Shown: positions 33,160-43,099 of the stretch, piece by piece
Position numbering within the stretch: the first letter of the stretch is position 1
How the letters are laid out: every line of letters starts with the position of its first letter
Origin: Madurella fahalii
Lineage: Eukaryota > Ascomycota > Sordariomycetes > Sordariales
Direction of reading: 5' to 3'
Assembly: GCA_029876055.1 (NCBI GenBank)
Contig: CM056879.1
Location: 682,001 to 746,000 of the forward strand
Length of the DNA: 64,000 nt
The notes under the pieces: model-generated
Database searches by the model: none
Told to the model about the DNA's origin: nothing
Seen by the model: the letters and a program-made list of their open reading frames with translations, nothing else
Program-made: the position numbers and the translations under genes

Positions 33160-34939
33160 AAAGTGAAGATGGGAAGATGAGGTATGCCGTGCAGAGAAGG
33201 AGGGCAGTGACGTATGAATTTCATGGTATTTGAGCGGTCGAGTGAGTCTGGACAAGCACTAGGATGTGAACAACATTAGTAGCCTGATTCTTTGCTTACA
33301 TCTCTTTAGGAGCTTACCTTATTCTACCAATGATTTAGTTATATGACTAGTTTACTGCCGTTAAACCAGTCTCGAGCGGATATATTATCCTGAATCGTAG
33401 CGCCTTTATACCACGATCATTCTATTCTGACTTCGCTCCCAAACCATAAGCTTCATGTACACTACCTTAAATTACTTCAAATGCTTAGCGGGAGAAAGGG
33501 TGTATCTGTCATCACCTGGACTGTATAGCCCAGCGCTGGCAATTCCGAAATGCTGATGACATTATGACGCCCGGACAGGCACCGGCATGACTTACTAAAG
33601 CTAGTAGAGCACCCAGCCTGGCGTCGTTATATTACCAGTATAGATGCCATTACCGACACTGGGCGATACGGTCAGGGTGTGGCAACTTCATGACCAAGAA
33701 AACACACGCCCTTCTTCTCCTTTCCGCGGCTAAGTACCTGTTCAAGGAAGACCGGCGCAGTTAAGCTCTGCATAACTGTCAGTCTGCGCTCCAAAACCAA
33801 AATCCTCTCAGCGGCTTTTTTCATAGCAAGTTCTGTACCACTGAGGTTTACGGTTTCAACAAGCTCATACGTTGGTAAGCCGCCTTCCTACTCTGATTCT
33901 AGCAGAGTGTCTACATGAAAGGTGCAACACTCGCTGACCCAAAAGTCGAACTACCGCAAACCAGGATACAGGGTAAGAGACTACGGAGATAGTGGTGCAA
34001 TGTTGGGATGCCCGAACAGCATAGCATATCCGAGGGCATACGCTACTAGTAGTGTTTTAAAACTGCTTTAATTAAGTTGTTATGATCCCGCGAACTTGTT
34101 CCGGTTAGGAATGCTGCTAATTAGATCCTTAAACCCCTCGGATCAAGCATTTCGCCCACTAGGCACGGGCCCAGGTCCTAAATGTGCTAATTAGCTATAA
34201 TTAAACGGCAAATACGAGGCACAGCCATATGGCAGATACACATGGTTCTCGAACGATCTGATGAACGTCGAGGCCGAGTCCTGATTCGCCATTACTCCAC
34301 CAAAAGGAGTTTTTGCCGTAGGCGCCCACCCTCGTACCCCTTCTCCAGACTTACCGCGCGTAAGGGTGTCGGGGTGAGGGCTGTGGCTGTGTCTCATCCT
34401 TCTTGAACTTTCCCACTACAAACTTAGGTAGGTAAGCGCGGGCCCCAAGCGCCGTGTGGTGTCTTTCGAAGTCACCTTATGCAGCCCAGGCCCTGAAGTG
34501 TAACCATAGGTTGGCCGGGGCCATTCGTGCGGGGATGAACCCGCCAGTCCGGGTTTCAAACTTCGTCGGCCCATTCAACGAACGGGTACGGAAGATTCTC
34601 TCCCCATGCTGGGTGGCTTGTCAGATCTCGTTTTCGGTTAGTCCCTTTGACAAGGTTCGGGTCCAATCATCTGTTGCCTCACCCGCCGTACCACAGCTGG
34701 GCAACAATAACCCCTCCGTAAGTCTGCAGCGCAGCGGCAAACCTTCAGGTAGGTCACAAATACAAAGCAGCATTAACTCCCGTGCAGCTTGTCAGTGCTA
34801 AGCGGTAGCGGCGACGGATCTCCATCCCTCCGTGTCGATACACTACACGCCGGGTTGGCGACGCAGAAATGTGAAGTATCGGCACAAGTACGACCCCATC
34901 TCGCAGTTCAGGCAGCTAGCCCTCGCCAGCTCATCAACC
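33160..34939. other. Gene-free 1.8 kb
   Basis: Nothing recognisable on either strand. Contains AT-rich patches around 34050-34200 and many short stops. It could be a decayed element or ordinary intergenic DNA. Confidence 0.35.
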
Positions 34940-37148
34940 ATGGATCCTTTGTCAATTACGGCTGGGGTGGCCGGCATCTTGGACGTCGTCTCCAGGCTGA
35001 GTATCGCCGTATCCAAGTTCAAGGAAGACTACAAGCTCGCCGACGAGGACCTAAATACCGCTCGAGGCCACGCGCTGCTGCTCAAGGAGGAAATCAGGGC
35101 GCTAGAGGCGAGGAAATGGGCGAGTTATTCGCCCCCGCACAAGATGGCAAAAAAGGAAAGTGGTGATGCTTTGGGAGCCGTCACCATGGACGAATCATCT
35201 TTCGAAAAAGGCACTGTCGACTGCACGGGATCTCTTATCCAACATTGACGGATCGTTCTCCCTGCGTACCGAGCCGCATACTTGGAGGAGCAAGGTGAGG
35301 TGGGCCCTAAAGGGCAAGCAGGTTCTTGCCCAACTTCAGGAGCGATTGAAGTCCGCGGAGAGCACGTTGCAGGGGATTGTTTCGATGGAACAGTTGTAAG
35401 TTGCTGTGTTTTATTCCACCCCCTGGTGCTGAGGGTGCTTGCTAACCTAATATTGCTGTTTGTCTAGACGAGTTAGCCGCATGATCTACGGGATTCTTCT
35501 CCAGCAGCAACGTACCATGAGCAAGATTGAGAGCGGTGAGATTCTCAACAACAATGTCATCAACATGGCTGTGATCAGCCAGACCACCGCGCAATCGACC
35601 CTGGCGGTCCTTCAGGCCCAGCTTTCTGAGGTTACAGAGCCAGAGTCAAAGCAGTCGGCCAATACCCTAACCCGGCCCTCTAAGGTACTGCCTCGCAAAG
35701 TCCAATTCGAACGATGGGGGTTCTCGGCGCAGCTTGTCGCATTACCCAGGGACCAAGGCGCAAGCTACCACGCCGCTGTGCGCGTATCGCTGCTGGGAAA
35801 GATTTACTCGGTCCAAATGCACATGTCCTGGTTGGGTCTCTCCTTTGATGGCATGCTGCACGTCCACAACATTTTCCCGGCAAACTCGGAAATAGTGTTT
35901 GCGTGTAGAGGGGGCGATTTCAACCGGATTCGCGAACTACTAGAAGGTGGATGGGCCAGAGGGAGTGATGTTACCGACTCGGGGTGGCCAATGCTCGATG
36001 TGCGTGCGCAGCCAATCTGAAGTCATATGATATTATCGGATCAGTAATGGGGAAAGTGTGCTGACAAATAGACATGGGATAGTTCGCCATTCAGAGCGGC
36101 TCTGCCAGGCTTGTCCGACTGCTCCTTGAGCATGGGGCTGGACCCGACATGGTGTATGGGGAGCAGAATATGTACGTCAAGCCTGGCGCATAGGAACTGC
36201 GGATAGCTATGGGTGCTGACAGTTGTCAACCACAGGTCAGCGTTGCAATCCTCTTTTCTCCATGGTGAATTCGACATCGCCAGAATCCTACTCACCAGGG
36301 GTGCCGACATCGAGCACGTTGACAGTGACGGCTTCTCGGTCCTCTCGTACCTGTGGGTCGTGGACGGGAAACTGGACAAATCGGTGGACTTTATGCGCCT
36401 CTGTCTAGCCAACGATTTCTCCCAAGTCAACGCGTGTGACAACAGGGGCTGGACGGCGTTCCACCGGGCTGCCGCTATAGGGACCCCGGAGGATGTCGAG
36501 ACCTTTTTGAAACTCGGAGCGTCGCTTAGCTTGCGCGCCGAGTGGTACGGGTGGACGCCGCTCTTCTTTGCCAGTTCACACGATAACGTTGAGACGTTCC
36601 AGACGATCCTAAAGCACTCCGGACCGGACGCTTATGAGTCTCTCGATGGCGACGGCTGGAATCTTCTGCATTGCTGCGTCTATTTCGGCGCTCCCCGCGT
36701 AATGAGGCTGGTCCTGCAGAACGGCATTGACATAAATCAGAAAACCCTTCCGGCACCGCTCCCTGAGGATCCGGAATTGTCTTACCGAGAGTTGACGGCG
36801 TCTGATATTGCTTACTACATTGGCCCCAACCGATTCAAAATGTACATGGACGCTCTCGCCGAAACGGGTCGGGATGGTGATCTAGACGAGTACCGCGACG
36901 TGTTTTGGGATGCAGCGGATTCCAAAGCAGAGAATGATGACATGCTGAAGGAGGGAGGAGGCGGAATGGTCTATGGCGCGGAGGACGTTGATGACAGATG
37001 GACCCTTCTGCACTGGGCCTCATACAATGGGTCACCCAAGATCAAGAAACTTTTCCTCCTGAAAGGGGCAAATCCGGAACACATGGATGGGATTATATTG
37101 GAAAATAACCCGACCTTGTTGCCGACGAGTCCTTTCGAAGGGCGGTAA
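34940..37148 (+). CDS. HeLo-like N-terminal domain / ankyrin-repeat protein (one-base frame break)
   Basis: Four exons: 34940-35395, 35468-35999, 36083-36171, 36236-37148. It starts MDPLSITAGVAGILDVVSRL, the signature of fungal HeLo-like N-terminal domains, which in many NLR-like proteins act as cell-death or signalling modules. A central domain follows (FERWGFSAQLVALP...; YSVQMHMSWLG), then ankyrin repeats from about residue 320 (SGSARLVRLLLEHGA; FDIARILLTRGADIEH; LLHCCVYFGAP; TLLHWASYNGSPKIKKLFLLKGANPE). No NACHT or NB-ARC is seen. A one-base surplus lies in the AAAAAGG run at about 35205-35212: the frame before it continues only to a stop at 35246, while EKALSTARDLLSNIDG continues in the shifted frame and matches all later exon phases. 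This is either a sequence error or a recent frameshift. Confidence 0.7.
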
Positions 37149-37742
37149 CCTGTGGTGATTTCTCCGACGTCATTAGCTGTCATTCTAGGTAATTGTTGAG
37201 TTCTTCGACCCTAAACTGCAGAATTTAGGTGGTAACTCCCAACTCAAGTTAATAATTATGCACTAACTGAAAAGATTCGAGTTCCAAGGTTGACCGTGAA
37301 CTTGATTCGGGAAGTCTGGGTAAAGTGCCCTTATCTTACCACCTTAACTTCCTTAAGCTCGCTCGGCGCGTTATACTTATAGAACCCTAACCCTACACAC
37401 ACAAATGTACCTGGCCCCCTCTGCGGGGCATGGTAGCCTGGGGATGGTGTCCACCAAGGCAGAATTTTAGCCAGATTCGGCATTGCCGATGCGGGGGGTC
37501 AGCAGTTGGAGCCCGATCAGAACGCGTACGGGTTGTTGAGTGATTTAGAAACCCGCCTTGCTACTACCTACCTTGGATACTCTATTTTTTCGCACTCTTT
37601 GCCTCGCAAGAAGCTGCCAAGGAGAGAAACGGCCGTGCCAACTGGAGGCATCGTTCGACGGCATCCCCGACTCGTTCTGTCTTGTTTTCCTTCCCCACCT
37701 GCTCCGCTCTGCCGCTAACAGCAGAGTGGCAGAGTCATCACG
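37149..37742. other. Intergenic spacer
   Basis: Between the ankyrin gene and the GNAT gene. No gene is recognised; it should hold the GNAT promoter. Confidence 0.4.
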
Positions 37743-38258
37743 ATGGCGGCCTGGCGCACCATGACCCCCGAAGATGCCCAGGATGTTCTGAGCGTGGCCA
37801 ACCTGGTCCATACTGGACTGCCAGAAAGGGGCGAGGTCTTTGCGGAGCGTGCGAAGCTCTTCCCGGAGGGAAGCCTAGTGCTGGTGGAAAACAACGAGGT
37901 CTGCGGCTACGGAGTTTCGCATCCCATCCGGTCCGGCCAGCCTCCTGCTTTGGATACCCTGCTGGGTGAGATAGCACCTGATGCGGATCAGTATTATATT
38001 CACGACGTCGCCATTCTCCCCAAGCACCGCGGACGCGGATTCGCGACACAGTGTATCTGGAAGCTTCTGGCTGTTGCCGAGCGCTACACGTATTCGACAA
38101 GTTGTCTCGTGTCGGTCTACGGTACCTCGTCGTTCTGGGCTGGGTTTGGGTTTGATTCCGGCCTGGTCGATCCGGCTCTGGAGGAGAAACTGCGGGGATA
38201 TGGAAAGGATGCTGCTTACCTCATGCGTCCGAACGCCCGAAACCAGGAGAATTCATGA
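37743..38258 (+). CDS. GNAT-family N-acetyltransferase
   Basis: A single exon of 171 residues. It has the GNAT order: N-terminal MTPEDAQDVLSVANLVH, then a central beta strand and acetyl-CoA pyrophosphate loop HDVAILPKHRGRGFA (R-G-x-G type, about residues 83-97), and the C-terminal SVYGTSSFWAGFGF strand common in the family. It would move an acetyl group from acetyl-CoA to a small-molecule or protein amine; the substrate cannot be told. No introns. The start is the first ATG of the frame. Confidence 0.85.
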   Translation: MAAWRTMTPEDAQDVLSVANLVHTGLPERGEVFAERAKLFPEGSLVLVENNEVCGYGVSHPIRSGQPPALDTLLGEIAPDADQYYIHDVAILPKHRGRGFATQCIWKLLAVAERYTYSTSCLVSVYGTSSFWAGFGFDSGLVDPALEEKLRGYGKDAAYLMRPNARNQENS

Positions 38259-38641
38259 TCAGGCGCGGTGGGTAAACCTGGGTACTGTACCTTATTCAAA
38301 AAGGGGTAATCTATCAGCAAAGTTGTTCGTCCGAAATATCACATCGCCACTTCAGGTGTCCTGGTCCTTCCAAACTGGGACGTTTTTGTGATTCGATGCA
38401 TTCGCAGCCTGGAAAATGGCAAGGCATAGCGGCAATCCCCACCAACGTCACTCAAAATCTGGTAGGCATACCGCGATGAAACGATGCTTGATTGGCCACG
38501 CTGGTTGGCCCACAAATGCATCCCGATTTCTGCTCACGGCACAGTTGATGCTACCAGTAATAAAACGACGGCCTGGAAGAGACCAGTGGAAATTCCTCCT
38601 TCTTGCGTCAATATTTCGTGTCTGTTGTTATCCAGCGATTC
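38259..38641. other. Intergenic spacer with possible missing first exon of the amine oxidase
   Basis: Upstream of the amine oxidase. A first exon of that gene may lie here, but no convincing start and donor pair is seen. Confidence 0.3.
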
Positions 38642-40216
38642 ATGAAACTACCCGTGATGCGAGGCATAGAGTCCAGTCGTTCACGGATGCTCGGTCTGCG
38701 TTGTTGGAGCTGGTGTGAGCGGACTTCGAGCTGCCGGACTGCTGCTGCCGCCGGCTTCGAAGTCACTGTACTCGAGGCGCGGGATCGTGTCGGCGGTCGC
38801 GTCCATCAGGAAACACAGCTCGGCGTGCCGTTAGACGTCGGCGCGAGCTGGATCCACGGGACTCAAGGCAACCCATTCGTGACCCTTGCACGAAAGGTGA
38901 GAGCAACAACCGTCGCCTGCGGAGCCGTGTCTTCAATATGCGACACAAACGGGACATGGCTGGACAGCGATTTGGCACGGAATCTCTACGAGGAAGTCTG
39001 GGAGATCCTTGAGATGGCCATGGAGAAGAGTCGCAATGATTCGGCGTCGATATCGGACGAAGCCAAAATGATGGACTTCTTCCGCGGGGAAGTGAAGAGA
39101 AGAAGCTCGCATGCCCAACAGCCCAAAAAATATGAGGCCTTGATGGTGCAAATCGTTGAGATGTGGGGAGCGTTCATGGGTGACGAGTGCGAAAACAAGT
39201 GTTTGAAGAGTTTGTGGCTCGACGCTGGCTTAGAAGGGGGTATGTTGAAATCCGTCATCCGTTTCTAACAGGAGCTAGCTAACTTTCCCATAGACAACCT
39301 ACTTGTGGCTTCGACCTTCAAAGGCATCCTTGCAGACCTGCTTCTTCCAGTGGCAGATAAAGCCACTCTACGGCTCGGTTGCGAAGTCACACGTATAGCC
39401 AACAGCCATGATGGTGTTGTGGACATTGAGGCGGCGGATGGATTCCGAGGCTCTTTCGACAATGTGATTGTTACGGTTCCACTGGGCTGGCTGAAGCGTA
39501 ATGAACACGTCTTTTCACCACCTCTCTCGCCGAGGATATCCACTGCGATCCACAGCCTGGGATACGGGAGCCTTGAAAAAGTGTTTATCAAATTTCCACG
39601 CGCCTTCTGGGAGACCCGCATCATTCAGATGAACGACTGCCAAGGGGGCAAGACCGGAGATAAAGGGGCCTTGCCATTCCCCATCGAGTCTCTTTTTCTC
39701 AGTCCGGAGTACGCCACACAGACGAATCCGGCAAAGTGGCGGCTGGAGATCATCTCCTTCTCGGGTCTCCCAGCGTCCTTCTCGCAGCCTGTCATCATGT
39801 TTTTTGTCTACGGTCAATGGGGGAGGCACGTTGCCGGGCTCGTACGAGGCATGAAGCAAGACTCGGGGGAGTACTACAAGATTCTCGACAACATCTTCCG
39901 GCCGTATTACTCCAAACTACCCAACTATAACCCCACCTCTCCTGAGTGTAAGCCAGTCAGGTTTCTATCGACCGATTGGCAAAACGACCCGCTCACTGGT
40001 TACGGGGCGTTTACCAGTCAACCAGTGGGATCAGGAAATTGCGCTGAACACTTTGAGGCACTGCGGGAGGGAATGGGAGAGGATCGAGGCATCTGGTTTG
40101 CCGGTGAGCACGCATCGCCACCGGGCGGACTCGGTACCGTTACGGGCGCTTACTGGAGCGGAGAGGAGGCTGCACAGAGAGTGGCCCATCGCTACGGGAT
40201 CACCATAGACTTATAG
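38642..40216 (+). CDS. Flavin-containing amine (polyamine-type) oxidase, frame break near the FAD motif
   Basis: FAD-dependent amine oxidase. The dinucleotide-binding motif CVVGAGVSGLRAAG (from about 38696) is followed by FEVTVLEARDRVGGRVH, PLDVGASWIHG, then an intron (39240-39293, GTATGT...TAG), TVPLGWLK, and the C-terminal FAD-binding WFAGEHASPPGGLGTVTGAYWSG. The two halves of the N-terminal FAD fold are in different frames: one base appears to be missing within the CTGCTGCTGCC run at about 38738-38750. The true start is uncertain; frames upstream of the motif are closed, so a 5' exon is unassigned. Relatives oxidise polyamines or similar amines. Apart from this shift the sequence is conserved. 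Confidence 0.72.
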
Positions 40217-40741
40217 AACGCAGTAGAGCCATATAAGTTTGGCGTAAAGCGGTTATGGGTTAAAACCAATGTCAACAAGAATTGCTTAGACCAAAGTGAA
40301 AATATCGGAATATCACCTCTAGAATAAACAATCGATTTATCCCGTCTCGTTTGAAGCAGCACTTAACTGATGGGCTCATAAGTGAAGACATGAGTGAAGG
40401 ATCTACGCCTTGTGTCTAATTTGGACCCAGCTATCGGGTGTTACAACGTTTGTGTCGGAGAGCTTGTGTGTCCTACTATTAGAACATCACTTCACCCTTT
40501 CTCAAGAATGAGAACCCAGTCATGTATTTCATGAGGACAACTTTCTTCTTATCCACCGCTCTCATGCCAACTAACTACCTCCTCGGCTGCGTACCACAGA
40601 GACATACCATACACGCTATAAAAGTGAAGTTGTCCCTCACCTACCAACCCGTCAAGCACTCCTTAACTACAGCGAACAATTCATAGACAATATAACTAAC
40701 CGCAACTCTGTTTGTCCACCCAACTGTCCAGATTACCACCC
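40217..40741. other. Intergenic spacer
   Basis: Between the amine oxidase and the next plus-strand gene. No coding feature; probably holds the promoter of the gene at 40742. Confidence 0.4.
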
Positions 40742-41611
40742 ATGGCCGACCGCGACCGCGTCATACCCATCTACTGGCGGTGCAGTAAGCTCACCTGCAA
40801 CCTCGACGGCGAGCAGGGCTGGCTCCGAGAAATAAGCCGCAGCGCCTTCATCTTCGAAGGAGATGATTCCCAGGGCAGGATGCTCTGCAGAATTAGAGTT
40901 CCGTATCGCGGTAAGCTGGAATACTCCCCGTTCACCAAAACCTGGAACCAAGTCACCCCGGGACAAGAGAGCCTCATACCGCACAGCAACCTGGTCCTAG
41001 TCTTCCCCGACAAGCCCTCCACCAAGCAAGCATGCGCCTGTGTCCAGAACCACGCCAGCATCCTCTACAACCGCTACAAGGAACCCATCTGCCTCCTCGG
41101 CGGCGTGAACCTGCTCGCTGGCAGGCTGGAACCTACCGGCTGGTCTTGCTGCACGCACTCGTCCCAGCCTCCGATCCCGCTCAGCCGCGGGTCCGGGGAC
41201 GGGAACTGGGTGGGGTGCCCCTGGCGGCCGCATTCCTCGCACGACGGTGCCGGGCCCTGCGTCACGTGCATCCTTGTCAACGACTTCCGCGAGCGGTTGG
41301 TGTTCCTGCACGACATCCTATATGAGCGCCCTGGCGGGTCGACCGGGCCGAAGCCCTTCATCGCCTTGCCGCACCACTACCCAAACGACTACCCCGACGG
41401 GCCGCTGAAGGAGGATCTGATGCACAAGATAGGCCTGCACGAGATGGGGTTGGTGTACGAGGTGATTGGGTGCGTGAAGCGCTGCTTGGAGCCGGGGTTG
41501 GCGGCGCGGCTGAACACCGTGGCTTACGATTACTGGGCAGAGCCACGGGCGCTTGTGCAAGATATGGCGGCCGTGATTCGGGCCGTGAGGGGTGCGTGGA
41601 AGTATCATTGA
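40742..41611 (+). CDS. Hypothetical cysteine-rich protein
   Basis: A single exon of 289 residues from ATG 40742 (MADRDRVIP). I do not recognise the family. Cysteine pairs are frequent: C..C near residues 14-19, CACVQ, WSCC, GPCVTC, and CVKRC near the C-terminus. A central WVGCPWRPHSSHDGAG and a C-terminal helical part (AEPRALVQDMAAVIRAV) are also seen. No signal peptide or membrane segment. Strong third-position GC bias and the long frame support coding. It may bind metal, but this is only inferred from the cysteines. Confidence 0.65.
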   Translation: MADRDRVIPIYWRCSKLTCNLDGEQGWLREISRSAFIFEGDDSQGRMLCRIRVPYRGKLEYSPFTKTWNQVTPGQESLIPHSNLVLVFPDKPSTKQACACVQNHASILYNRYKEPICLLGGVNLLAGRLEPTGWSCCTHSSQPPIPLSRGSGDGNWVGCPWRPHSSHDGAGPCVTCILVNDFRERLVFLHDILYERPGGSTGPKPFIALPHHYPNDYPDGPLKEDLMHKIGLHEMGLVYEVIGCVKRCLEPGLAARLNTVAYDYWAEPRALVQDMAAVIRAVRGAWKYH

Positions 41612-43099
41612 GGTTGCCATTCAAGTAGGCAAGATGGGTGTTTAGGTGTGTTGTGCAGTCGGGTTGCGGTACTTGCGCCGACACGTACTATACTTGGGCG
41701 AGTTGTACTGTACAGTACAACAGACGCAGACAGAAGTACTAGCACCTATCAAATCTACTGGACTTCTCCCTGTCCTCGCATGACACGTATACACTAACAG
41801 TTACCTTAAGATCTCTCTGGGCGGGACAGTAGCAGTTGTGTACAGATTTCCAGGGCCTGCCCCCCGTTCTTTAGCAAGGAGGGAAGTAGTCGTACGACGC
41901 AAGGGATGCCAAAAGTTGGCCGTCCCATGCGCAGGACTTGGCAATCGTGGATCAATACGACTCTGTTGGCCATGTCGACCGTGGGTTACTCGATAATTAG
42001 AGTGTACGCCCAACACTGCTTAACGCTGGTGTCACCTTTCGGTTTTGTTAGTGGTGATCACATGGACACTTATCGCAGCGGGTAAAGGGAGCATAAGGTA
42101 GCTAGCTCTAGCTGCTACCTTAGTCACATCGTGTGCATGGTCAACGTTTGTGGTCACAGCACAACCCAACCAGAAGAACCGGCTCACCGCTTCTTGGGCC
42201 GGTCGGGCGAGGACCCGAAAGCCACAGCGGGCCACATCACATGGCATTTATTAATTAATTATTGGGATGACCCCTGAAATCTATGCAGAAAGTTCTGCTG
42301 TACGAAACGGGCGGTGACGAGTTCTGTTGGTCGGTCTCGCTGTACAGTACGTACGTTACCATCCGCGAGCCGACCCGAGCCGGCCGAGCCGACCGAGCCG
42401 GCCGAGCAAGCCGGCCGAGCCTCAGTCTCGGGTGGCCGAGACTGGTCCACTTACATAAGAGGCTCCACCTGTCCCACAGTCCATATTTTGATCTGATCTG
42501 ATCTGTTTCAACTCAATAATTAAGCCGAATGCCCCAGCAAAAGCAATGTCTCAAGCCGAGATGAGTTTCCCGTTCGCATTCATCCTAACGAACATAATGA
42601 TCCCGTCCCAAAGTCACCTGTGCTGCTCGAAGGGCCCAAACTGCTCTACCCAGGCGCTAAGATAATCGTCTGGCGCAGATACGGTCCATGCGGAGGCCAT
42701 ATACTCAGGGTCATGGGTAAGGTTCCCGAGAAGGACGGCAGGTAGGATCCACCGACAGCCGCTCCGGCGCCGGTACCTGAGCCGGCGGCGTCTTGGGCCG
42801 CAGAAACTAGTCTCGTTGACGCCAAGGGGTGAGCTGACCGTCCCATTTTAAAAATTCTGGGGCTTAGATTGGCACAGTAATTTCACGCTTCATGTGCTGT
42901 GCACGGTGACTGGACGTTACGAACCGGTTCGCCGTCTAGGAATGGTGTGACAAGGGAGCGTCGGTGAAGGCTCTGCCCGTCACCCTTCTTCTCATCAAAA
43001 TTTTACAACACTGCCCACGTTTTAGTAACCAGCCAGCTACTTTATGTAAACAAATACCTAGTTCAGCCACAAGCCATTGTCTATTCTATATCCTTCGAC
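41612..43099. other. Intergenic, with a small GC-rich repeat
   Basis: No gene recognised. It contains a GCCGAGC-type tandem array near 42368-42425 and a short TGATC run near 42489. The last part should be the sulfate permease promoter. Confidence 0.4.
42368..42425. repeat. Imperfect GCCGAGC/CCGAGCCG tandem array
   Basis: About seven degenerate copies of a 7-10 base CCGAGC-containing unit run head to tail. It is not in a recognised gene. Likely replication slippage. Confidence 0.6.
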
